Translations under genes and position numbers: made by a program
Shown here: piece by piece, positions 1 through 5,748 of the stretch
Numbering within the stretch: position 1 is the stretch's first letter
How the letters are laid out: every line of letters begins with the position of its first letter
Notes under the pieces: generated by a model
What the model was told of the DNA's origin: nothing
The model's database searches: none
Seen by the model: only the letters and a program-made list of their open reading frames with translations
Assembly: GCA_022566435.1 (NCBI GenBank)
Contig: JADFIX010000214.1
Location: 1 to 6,710 of the forward strand
Source: Planctomycetota bacterium
Lineage (GTDB): Bacteria; Planctomycetota; Phycisphaerae; UBA1845
Length of the DNA: 6,710 bases
Direction of reading: 5' to 3'

Positions 1-898
1 TCAGCACCCCATCAATGTCCTCCGCCCGCAGATTGTGCTCGTTGAGCAGATGGAGCGTGGCCGAAACGGGCGAGTGCATCAGCGCCTCGATCGGGAAGGA
101 CTTCATCCCGCAATCGGTAATCATGAAGCGATCGCCGAGCCCATCGGTGATCCACTTATAATCCCAGCCCTCGCCCAAACACTGCTCCATGCCCTCTTTT
201 CCCTCGATGACGCCCTCCGGGCCGGTGTACCCCTTCTGTGCAAGCAGCACGGCCTCGACGCCGGCGCGCGTGGCCATGGGGCTGACGGTGTTCTTCATCA
301 TGGTCAGCTTGCCGGCGACCGCGCATCCGAGCGTGAAACAGCGCACCGCGGCGATGCCGATGGCGTGTTGCGTTTTTTCCCAGTCGAGTCCCAGCATTTT
401 GGCGGCGACGATCGGCGCGGCGTAGCCCATCAGGGTCGCGTGGTGCCAGCCGCGTTCGCGAATGCCCGGCACGGCGATATGGCAGAGTCTCATGGCCATC
501 TCGTAGGCGAGCACGGTTCCGAGGATGAGGTCTTTGCCGCTCATGTGCCCTCTTTCGGCCAACGCGAGCGGCGCCGAGAGGAGGTCGCTTGGGTGCGAGG
601 GGTCTTGCTTCCAATAGATGTCGTTGTAATCCATGGCGCGGATCATGAGCGCGTTGATCATGGCCGCGTTGACCGGGTTGACCTTGTCGCCCGCCCCGAT
701 GACGGTGCAGGGTCCGTCGCCGCCCATCTCGCGCAGGTATTCGAGGAACATCTTGACGTCGTGGATCTGATAGCCGCCGAGGGCGCAGCCGACGGTATCG
801 TAAAGAAAGCGCTTGGCGGCTTCGATCGACTCGGCCGTCAAGTCTTCGTATTTCAAGTCGCATGCCCAGCGGGCAATAGTTTCGGTGTGGGTACTCAT
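1..898 (-). CDS. MmgE/PrpD family protein (2-methylcitrate dehydratase-like), 3' end beyond window
   Basis: The N-terminal 299 residues of an MmgE/PrpD-family protein are visible; family members are usually about 450-480 residues, so roughly a third lies off the left edge. Known members dehydrate 2-methylcitrate (PrpD) or decarboxylate cis-aconitate (CAD/IRG1) in the cytoplasm. Family-like motifs seen: the MDYND segment (residues 89-93) followed by the HPSD stretch (102-105), the RGWHHA segment (149-154) with a likely active-site histidine, and a GKLTMMKN stretch (196-203) carrying the lysine region. These match in order the Asp/His, His and Lys sites known from CAD. The ATG at 898 is preceded by AGGAG (905-909) with 6-nt spacing, which fixes the start. 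It lies 9 bp after the HD-protein stop, so the two are co-transcribed. The exact substrate cannot be read from sequence; 2-methylcitrate or another citrate-like acid is plausible because an aconitase-family gene lies upstream. Confidence 0.9.
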   Translation of the reverse strand, partial: MSTHTETIARWACDLKYEDLTAESIEAAKRFLYDTVGCALGGYQIHDVKMFLEYLREMGGDGPCTVIGAGDKVNPVNAAMINALMIRAMDYNDIYWKQDPSHPSDLLSAPLALAERGHMSGKDLILGTVLAYEMAMRLCHIAVPGIRERGWHHATLMGYAAPIVAAKMLGLDWEKTQHAIGIAAVRCFTLGCAVAGKLTMMKNTVSPMATRAGVEAVLLAQKGYTGPEGVIEGKEGMEQCLGEGWDYKWITDGLGDRFMITDCGMKSFPIEALMHSPVSATLHLLNEHNLRAEDIDGVL

Positions 899-904
899 CG
901 ATAA

Positions 905-909
905 CTCCT
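905..909 (-). promoter_or_regulatory. Shine-Dalgarno of the PrpD-family gene, overlapping the upstream stop
   Basis: On the minus strand this reads AGGAG, 6 nt before the ATG at 898. It overlaps the TAG stop (908-910) of the HD-domain gene, so translation of the two genes is probably coupled. Confidence 0.7.
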
Positions 910-1456
910 ATTTCTTCTTGCCCAGTCCACACGCGATATCGAAATCGATGAAATCCACGTGATGAAAAATGATCGATTCCGTAGTTCGCTGAACGTGATC
1001 GCCTTCTTTTGAGTGCGTGGCGACGATGTGCATGACTTCGTCGGGCAGGCCGTGTTTCCAGCACATGCCGACGCCGCTGAACGGATGCCGAAGATGATCG
1101 CCTCGTTCACCCTTGACGATCTTGCCGTCTTTCTTGGCGAATTCGATCGGCTTGCCGACGTCGGCCAATAGCGAACCGGCGATGAGATGGTCGTGGTTGA
1201 TCGGCACGCGGTCGCCCCAGATTTCGTTCAGCGTTTTTTCGACCACCAGGCACATCCGGCAGCAGGAGCGGACGTGCTCGATGAACTGCATTTCGATATC
1301 CCCGGCGAGCAGAGTGAACGGGATTTCGAGGAGTTCCTCCGGCTGCCAACCGCCGGTGGTAATGGCGTCCTCCCAGACGTCGATGACTTTTTCGCGGAGG
1401 GCGCTGTCGACGATTTCGTTCAGTTCTGGAAATAGCTTCTTAATTCGGTCACGCAT
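908..1456 (-). CDS. HD-superfamily protein with variant AD motif
   Basis: A 182-residue protein that looks like a single HD domain of the metal-dependent phosphohydrolase superfamily. Visible landmarks: an early helix with H61, an NHDH stretch (87-90), the segment SLLADVGKP (95-103) where the hallmark HDxGK motif normally sits, then HP (124-125), GLPDEV (136-141), ATHS (146-149) and a C-terminal HHVDFID (165-171) supplying the last Asp. The hallmark histidine is alanine (A98), while D99 and VGK are kept. So the fold looks HD-type, but metal binding may be altered. I chose the ATG at 1456 because GAAAGG (1463-1468) lies 6 nt upstream; a TTG two codons earlier would nearly touch that site. It is followed 9 bp later by the PrpD-family gene, suggesting a role tied to that enzyme, but I recognise no specific substrate or gene name. 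Confidence 0.8.
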   Translation of the reverse strand: MRDRIKKLFPELNEIVDSALREKVIDVWEDAITTGGWQPEELLEIPFTLLAGDIEMQFIEHVRSCCRMCLVVEKTLNEIWGDRVPINHDHLIAGSLLADVGKPIEFAKKDGKIVKGERGDHLRHPFSGVGMCWKHGLPDEVMHIVATHSKEGDHVQRTTESIIFHHVDFIDFDIACGLGKKK

Positions 1457-1462
1457 AATCAA

Positions 1463-1468
1463 CCTTTC
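1463..1468 (-). promoter_or_regulatory. Shine-Dalgarno fixing the HD-protein start
   Basis: Minus strand GAAAGG, 6 nt before the ATG at 1456. It supports that ATG over the TTG at 1462, which would begin almost at the ribosome site itself. Confidence 0.6.
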
Positions 1469-1487
1469 GTTACTTCGATACTCAATC

Positions 1488-3005
1488 TCAAATCGTGTCC
1501 TTCGTTGAACGAATTACGTTGAGTAATCGCTTACACCGCTTTAGCTTCGATTTGAGTTGCTTAGTTACTTCGTCAAAACCTCTGAGTTTAGCACGCACCT
1601 TTCGTTTGAGGGCTAAGGAACGCAGCTCTCTCTTGGCCTCAGATCCGATAGCACCCGTCGTCCAGATTTCGGCATGGACTATACGTGCCCCAGCGTAACG
1701 ATCCAGTTTCAGTAATGCTGGAACACTTTGAGTGAAGAATTTTGTTACATCGGTAGGCTCTAATTCCTTGTCCGCGCGTACTGCCTTGCATTCGATTATG
1801 TAAAGTTTTTCTCCACCCTCTTGTTCTCCGACTACGTCGACCTCACGCTGCTCGTTTTTCTTCCATGGTACTAACATGCCGATCTCCACATTCTCAGCTG
1901 GCATTGATCGCAGTATCAGAGCAGCAACCGTCTCGAACGCAATCGACCTTAGCTCTACCACAAACCGGTTTTTGTCGAGTTGAGCAAGGCACTCAGCGAG
2001 TCTGTTCGTATCAGCGGATTCAACACGGTCGTAAGAGCCAGGAAGATTCCTCACGATTTCCTCGACGCCCGCAAGCATTTCTAGGGCCGCATCCCCAACC
2101 ATCTGGCGCAGATTAATCGTAATGAAACCATTTCGCTTTGCGGAGTCCCATGCCTTGGCTTCGAAATCAGGCGAGGCAATCAAACCAAGAAGACGCCATG
2201 ATCGGTCCCCTCGCGCCACACGCTTTAATCTACACTGGAATGCTTCGACATCATCAACAGTGCACTCTCGCGAGTGTACATCGAAAAGTACCGGGCACGA
2301 GATAGGGCGATTGCGACCCTCTCGCCACCGTAGGAAAGGCGCCAAGTACGAATACGCAATTGCGGAAAATGCTTGATTGTTGAAATCCGTATAGCCGCGT
2401 TGCAAGGACGCTACAGAGCAGCCTCCCCAACTCACGATATTCGATCGTCGGTACGAATCGAGGATCAACTTGGAAAGGATGTTCTCGTTAGCTTTGCTAC
2501 CGTATTCCTGGAATGCGATCGCTCCAGATTGGTCGGTGCCCACTAACTCACGGGCAGTCAATCGATCAAGAACGGTATTCTGCGCTTCTCGTTCAAATGC
2601 TCCGGAGTCAACAAGCGCGTCCATCACATCGGCGAGGGTCGGAACACGAAGGATTGTTCCATTAACCGCCGCTGACGAAAGCCGGGCGAGATCTGCGCAA
2701 AGAACAACTCTTGTCCTTATCAAGCGTCTTAGGCATCTGGCCAGCCCAGGGCGCAGCGTATCTAGTGTATGAACGAGGGACGTCACAAAACCGGATGATT
2801 GTCGGAAGTGGTTCCGTGCGAACAGTCTTTCACGCCCCGGTAATTGGAGTTTCTCGGAGCGCCAGACATCACTATTATCTGCGAGACGGTGCATGCGTTG
2901 TCTTGCATTGTCCGCAGAGTAGCCTGCGTTGGTCATTCGTTCGATAAGATCACTTGACCGGACAATCTCCCGGTTGCGAATGAACGAACGAAGTGTTGTG
3001 GGCAT
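1488..3005 (-). CDS. Unassigned wHTH / PD-(D/E)XK nuclease-like protein, possible defence gene
   Basis: A 505-residue protein I cannot assign to a named family. Residues about 1-65 look like a winged helix-turn-helix (an SSDLIERM segment followed by an NARQRMHRL recognition-like helix), often DNA-binding. The C-terminal third carries a PD-(D/E)XK nuclease signature: E358 in a helix (FETVAALI), D390 in a strand (REVDVVG) and E405-x-K407 (YIIECKAV), then a helix containing FFTQSVPALLK. Residues about 235-305 resemble a second unit of this fold: a strand PVLFDVHSRE, then DDVEAF, then LLGLIASPDF and a helix with AKRNG; the E-x-K position reads DVH, so it may be inactive. The tail is strongly basic. 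Start: AGAAGG lies 8 nt before the ATG at 3005; an in-frame GTG at 3032 has no visible ribosome site. Its base composition is AT-richer than both neighbours, suggesting horizontal acquisition. A standalone restriction-like or anti-phage role is inference only. Confidence 0.7.
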   Translation of the reverse strand: MPTTLRSFIRNREIVRSSDLIERMTNAGYSADNARQRMHRLADNSDVWRSEKLQLPGRERLFARNHFRQSSGFVTSLVHTLDTLRPGLARCLRRLIRTRVVLCADLARLSSAAVNGTILRVPTLADVMDALVDSGAFEREAQNTVLDRLTARELVGTDQSGAIAFQEYGSKANENILSKLILDSYRRSNIVSWGGCSVASLQRGYTDFNNQAFSAIAYSYLAPFLRWREGRNRPISCPVLFDVHSRECTVDDVEAFQCRLKRVARGDRSWRLLGLIASPDFEAKAWDSAKRNGFITINLRQMVGDAALEMLAGVEEIVRNLPGSYDRVESADTNRLAECLAQLDKNRFVVELRSIAFETVAALILRSMPAENVEIGMLVPWKKNEQREVDVVGEQEGGEKLYIIECKAVRADKELEPTDVTKFFTQSVPALLKLDRYAGARIVHAEIWTTGAIGSEAKRELRSLALKRKVRAKLRGFDEVTKQLKSKLKRCKRLLNVIRSTKDTI

Positions 3006-3013
3006 TGCACTCG

Positions 3014-3019
3014 CCTTCT
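3014..3019 (-). promoter_or_regulatory. Shine-Dalgarno fixing the nuclease-like gene start
   Basis: Minus strand AGAAGG, 8 nt upstream of the ATG at 3005. The upstream alternative GTG at 3032 has no purine-rich site before it, so the shorter 505-residue product is preferred. Confidence 0.55.
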
Positions 3020-3081
3020 GAACCTGTGTCACACTGCGCTAAGTGTAAAAAATACTTAATATCAGGCACCCCCGCAAGAAT

Positions 3082-3112
3082 GCGTAACTGCTTGTCGCAA
3101 AACAAGTTACGC
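3082..3112. repeat. Imperfect inverted repeat / hairpin between aconitase-family and nuclease-like genes
   Basis: The left arm GCGTAACTGCTTGT (3082-3095) pairs with the right arm ACAAGTTACGC (3102-3112). This gives eleven base pairs with a 3-nt bulge in the left arm and a 6-nt loop. It sits downstream of the aconitase-family stop (3160) and about 80 bp upstream of the nuclease-like start (3005). There is no T-run directly after it on the minus strand, so it is not a textbook intrinsic terminator; the nearest TTTTTT lies about 35 nt further on. It could be a weak terminator, an operator or a relic of the junction of an insertion. Confidence 0.45.
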
Positions 3113-3159
3113 GATAATCATGCGGCGTTTTCACTGTCACAAGTAAAGTAACGGACATC

Positions 3160-5124
3160 TCATCGAGAGAGCTGATCACGGATCACCGCTTCGAAGCCGC
3201 CCATGACGATCAGCTCCTGAGCGATTTCGCCCAAGGCGTTGAAACGGTACGGCTTATCGCCGTACGTAATCTTTCCCGTGACGAAGTTGACCGAAGCGGT
3301 TTTGCCGGTGCGAATGGTCAGCGATTCGTCACCCGCGAAATCACGCTTCAAGTCCTCCACCAACTCAGGACATTCGATGAGGATATACCCGTTATTGAAG
3401 GCGTTGCGCTTGTATGTTTGTGAATACGAGCCGGCGATCACCATTTTCAACCCGCGGAATTTCAGCGCCGTGGCGGCCTGCTCGCGCGACGACCCGGAGC
3501 CGAAATTGAATCCGCCGATCAGAATATCACCCGCTCGGGCGATTTGCTGGAAGTTCGGGTCGTAGTTCAGCATAGCCTTGGTGCCCATTTCCTCCGGTGA
3601 CAAATCCTCGCGGTAGGTGAACTCCTTGCCGTAGATTCCGTCGGTGTTGAGATTGTCCTTGGGAACAAAGAGAAGTTCGCCCTCGATCGAGGTGGGAAAG
3701 CCTTCCATGATCTGAACCTTGGATTCCGTCTGAGCCCGCTGCGCGGCAACTCGAACGGTTGTGCCCTTTTCGAGTACTTCTCGTCGCCCCGATTGACCGC
3801 CGGTTCCGTGGGGCGCGGTGATGTAGCCCGCGACGGCCGACGCGGTGACCACGGCCGGACTCGCCAGGTAGACGAAAGACTCGCGCGAGCCCATTCGCCC
3901 TTTGAAATTCCGATTCGTGGCGGAAATGCCCGTCTCTCCATCCTCGAGAATGCCGTCACCGAGTCCGATGCAGGGGCCGCATCCCGCCGGCAGCGCCTTG
4001 GCACCGGCGTCACACAGCGCCCCCCAATAGCCCAGCCGCGTGGCCTCCTCCTCGACCTCACTCGAAGCGGCGGCAATATACATTTTCACTCCGCCGGCGA
4101 TCTTCTGACCTCCAAGCACCCTGGCTGCCTCGGCGAAGTCCTCCAAACGCCCGTTGACGCAGCTCAGCAGGAAGGCCTTGTCGATCTTGACTCTCTTCTT
4201 TTCGATCTCCGGCAACGGCGTGATTATCTTGACCTCGTTGGGGCCGGCGACGAACGGCGAGACGGCCGATAGATCCAAGTCAAGCTCTTTCGCGTAAAAC
4301 GCGTCGGCATCGGCGGTAGGGACGGACCGATGGACTTCTTCGATGATGTCCGGCGTCAGCCGAGGCTTCTTGTCCTTCCGCTTTCGCATGAACTCGGCGC
4401 GGGCGAGCAGATAGCTCCGCGTCCTGTCGTCATAGGGAAAAACGCCGGCCAGAGCGCCCCATTCGGTGGTCATGTTGGAAATGGCCAGCCGCTCGTCCAT
4501 GCGGAGCGCGGCGACGCCCGATCCTGCGAACTCGATGCAACAGTTGAGTACTTCGTCATTGTTGAATATACCGACCAGGGCGATGATCACGTCCTTGCCG
4601 CTGACGCCGGGTCCAAGTTCGCCGCTGAGATTGACCTTGACGATGTCGGGCACTTGCCACCAGGTACGCCCGGTGGCCCAGATGGCGGCGGCGTCGGTGC
4701 GAACCACGGGCGTGCCCATCGCCCCCAGCGCCCCGTACAGGTTGGAATGAGAATCGCTGCCTACCACGAAAGTGCCCGGCAAAACGAATCCCTCCTCGAC
4801 CATCACCTGATGGCCGATGCCGCGACCCGCTGGGAAAAACACCACGCCGTGTTTCTTGGCGAACGCCTCGATCTTGGCATATTTCGCCAAGTTCTCCGGA
4901 CTCGTGTTCTGAATGTCATGGTCGAGGGTGTAGACCGGTTGCCCCGGGTCGGCCACCTCCGCCGCACCCATGCTTTCGAATTTGGGGATCACGGCGGCCG
5001 TGTTGTCGTGCGTCATGACGTGGGCCGGACGGATCGAAAGAAAGTCTCCTGCGGAGACGGTTTGCCCCTCGGCCAATCCGACGGCGAATCGTTGCGCTAT
5101 TTTTTCGACGAGCGTTTGCGGCAT
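3160..5124 (-). CDS. Aconitase-superfamily hydro-lyase, fused Lys4-type homoaconitase-like
   Basis: A 654-residue [4Fe-4S] hydro-lyase of the aconitase/isopropylmalate dehydratase superfamily with the large (LeuC-like) domain and the small swivelling (LeuD-like) domain on one chain. Cluster cysteines are visible at C322 (LLSCVNGR), C382 and C385 (AGCGPCIG). An early substrate region has THDNT (38-42), LDHDIQN (67-73) and GSDSHSN (122-128). The swivelling domain shows DNLNTDGIYG (490-499) and FNFGSGSSREQAAT (539-552). The NRNFKGRMGS (404-413) and YLASPAVV (419-426) segments and the DNLNTDGIY block recall fungal homoaconitase Lys4 more than classical AcnA or split LeuCD, and the length fits. 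The enzyme would isomerise a citrate-like acid through its cis-aconitate form; whether this is homoaconitate, aconitate or 2-methylaconitate cannot be decided here. Start: the ATG at 5124 follows GAGG with 7-nt spacing and gives the usual PQTLVEKIAQRFA opening; in-frame upstream starts (a GTG at 5208) look spurious. Confidence 0.92.
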   Translation of the reverse strand: MPQTLVEKIAQRFAVGLAEGQTVSAGDFLSIRPAHVMTHDNTAAVIPKFESMGAAEVADPGQPVYTLDHDIQNTSPENLAKYAKIEAFAKKHGVVFFPAGRGIGHQVMVEEGFVLPGTFVVGSDSHSNLYGALGAMGTPVVRTDAAAIWATGRTWWQVPDIVKVNLSGELGPGVSGKDVIIALVGIFNNDEVLNCCIEFAGSGVAALRMDERLAISNMTTEWGALAGVFPYDDRTRSYLLARAEFMRKRKDKKPRLTPDIIEEVHRSVPTADADAFYAKELDLDLSAVSPFVAGPNEVKIITPLPEIEKKRVKIDKAFLLSCVNGRLEDFAEAARVLGGQKIAGGVKMYIAAASSEVEEEATRLGYWGALCDAGAKALPAGCGPCIGLGDGILEDGETGISATNRNFKGRMGSRESFVYLASPAVVTASAVAGYITAPHGTGGQSGRREVLEKGTTVRVAAQRAQTESKVQIMEGFPTSIEGELLFVPKDNLNTDGIYGKEFTYREDLSPEEMGTKAMLNYDPNFQQIARAGDILIGGFNFGSGSSREQAATALKFRGLKMVIAGSYSQTYKRNAFNNGYILIECPELVEDLKRDFAGDESLTIRTGKTASVNFVTGKITYGDKPYRFNALGEIAQELIVMGGFEAVIRDQLSR

Positions 5125-5131
5125 ATGGGTG

Positions 5132-5135
5132 CCTC
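5132..5135 (-). promoter_or_regulatory. Shine-Dalgarno fixing the aconitase-family start
   Basis: Minus strand GAGG, 7 nt before the ATG at 5124. It decides against the longer frame beginning with GTG at 5208, whose extra 28 residues are charged and do not resemble the family. Confidence 0.6.
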
Positions 5136-5519
5136 GATCCTTTTCTTGGTCCTTCGCGTCGGGGAATCTGCGGACCGCCATATTTCCGGCGGATATTTCG
5201 CGATTCACGAATCAGCGGAGCCCTCCACGCCGACGATTCCGAATGTAGATAGGGATAATAGCTCGCAACGTCGGGTTCGTCTAACGGACATCGTTTCTGA
5301 GCCCGCAAGCAGGCTACGGCGCACGTAGGGAATTGGGCGGTTTGCGCCCGATCGGATTGCCGCCGGCGATCCGAATCGACCCCGATCTGCTCTTGGCCGG
5401 GTCTTGCCGCTCGCTCGGCAGGCTTCGGGGGTCGGCGAACATGTCGGGCACGGTCGCTCATTCCTTGCGAGCCAGAGCGAGACTTCAAGAAAATCGGTAT
5501 CGCCTCCAGCGTCGCGGAA

Positions 5520-5535
5520 TTAACGGCCGCTTAAC
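5520..5535 (+). promoter_or_regulatory. CtrA-binding box (TTAA-N7-TTAAC)
   Basis: The sequence TTAACGGCCGCTTAAC matches the alphaproteobacterial CtrA consensus TTAA-N7-TTAAC at every defined base, oriented towards the SciP-like gene 209 bp downstream. In CtrA-activated promoters the second half-site overlaps the -35 region. A TACAAA at 5551-5556, 15 nt further on, is a possible -10, placing transcription start near 5560-5565 and leaving a leader of about 180 nt. The site match is seen directly; CtrA control is inferred, supported by the SciP-like product encoded downstream. Confidence 0.65.
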
Positions 5536-5589
5536 TCGAATGTCGTACTTTACAAAACATTACAAAGCGCCGTCGCCGATCTACAACCT

Positions 5590-5649
5590 ATGAGGGTGCC
5601 GGGCCGTCCATCGGATCTACCAGAAGAATATGGGTCGGTCTTCCTATGA
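5590..5649 (+). CDS. Possible 19-codon leader ORF
   Basis: A tiny frame encoding 19 residues that resembles nothing I recognise (it contains GRPSDLPEEYG). It lies downstream of the CtrA box, and its TGA overlaps the next ATG as ATGA (5646-5649). There is no clear ribosome site before its own ATG. It may be a leader peptide acting through coupling, or chance. Confidence 0.15.
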   Translation: MRVPGRPSDLPEEYGSVFL

Positions 5650-5748
5650 CAGCTAACATCGCGAACCGACGGATCGAACCGGACGGCAAGCCCCTGACCC
5701 GGGGTGATTCGTTCCCAGGCGTTCGAAATAGGTCCACGTTCCTATGAC
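5641..5748 (+). repeat. Direct repeat TTCCTATGAC flanking the small ORF
   Basis: TTCCTATGAC occurs exactly at 5641-5650 and 5739-5748, 98 bp apart. With flanks the two copies agree at 16 of 21 aligned bases (GGTC before, GC after). Each copy contains the ATGA stop/start overlap and an M-T-A opening of the following frame. A shorter form, CCTATGA, occurs at 5587-5593. The pattern fits duplication of a gene-start segment. Confidence 0.5.
5646..5747 (+). CDS. 33-codon small ORF resembling a truncated SciP N-terminus
   Basis: The 33-residue product contains RRIEPDGKPLTRGDSFPG (residues 8-25), which resembles the segment that opens DUF1153/SciP domains (PDGxPLTxxDLPP, before the KRW). It also aligns without gaps to residues 76-87 of the downstream SciP-like protein, sharing E, T and D at equivalent places. 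It stops where the helix-turn-helix should begin. Its TGA overlaps the ATG of the next gene as ATGA (5744-5747), so if translated it would couple to that gene. The ribosome site is weak (GGGTCGG about 8 nt upstream). It may be a truncated paralogue, a leader peptide or a decayed gene start; translation is unproven. Confidence 0.3.
   Translation: MTANIANRRIEPDGKPLTRGDSFPGVRNRSTFL

Larger units (their letters stand above)
5125..5743. other. Divergent intergenic region (619 bp)
   Basis: This gap separates the leftward metabolic genes from the rightward regulatory genes. Its left half (about 5150-5510) holds no convincing gene, RNA or promoter; the open frames crossing it lack ribosome sites and recognisable sequence. 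A short GC-rich hairpin at 5403-5422 has no T-run. The right half holds the CtrA box at 5520-5534, two TTACAAA copies 10 bp apart (5550-5556 and 5560-5566) that could contain a -10 element, and the small frames with CCTATGA overlaps at 5590-5747. Confidence 0.6.

Noticed and set aside
35..904. Plus-strand open frame of 289 codons opposite the PrpD-family gene
   Set aside because: It is the antisense shadow of a protein with clear MmgE/PrpD motifs; its own product is charge-rich with no recognisable family.
1468..3153. 8-bp inverted match CGTTACTT / AAGTAACG as terminal repeats of a mobile element
   Set aside because: Too short to separate from chance, no target-site duplication found and no transposase or integrase inside; kept only as a weak point under the insertion finding.
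5251..5259. TAGGGATAA resembling the first half of an I-SceI homing site
   Set aside because: Only 9 of 18 bases match and no homing endonuclease or intron is present; coincidence.
4330..5328. Plus-strand open frame of 332 codons opposite the aconitase-family gene
   Set aside because: It mirrors the GC-rich coding strand and has an atypical His/Arg/Asp-rich product. The minus strand carries all aconitase motifs.
5403..5422. GC-rich hairpin CTTGCCG / CGGCAGG
   Set aside because: Seven pairs including one wobble, with no T-run; such short hairpins are common in GC-rich DNA, so it is not called a terminator.
5333..5593. 86-codon plus-strand frame in the intergenic region starting with TTG
   Set aside because: Its TTG has AGGG only 2 nt upstream, it contains the CtrA box, and the product resembles nothing. 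Its stop does take part in the first ATGA overlap, which is noted under the findings.
5202..5710. Five GANTC (CcrM-type) sites in the intergenic region (5202, 5209, 5235, 5373, 5706)
   Set aside because: About two would be expected by chance in this length, and GANTC also occurs several times in nearby coding sequence, so no special enrichment can be claimed by eye.
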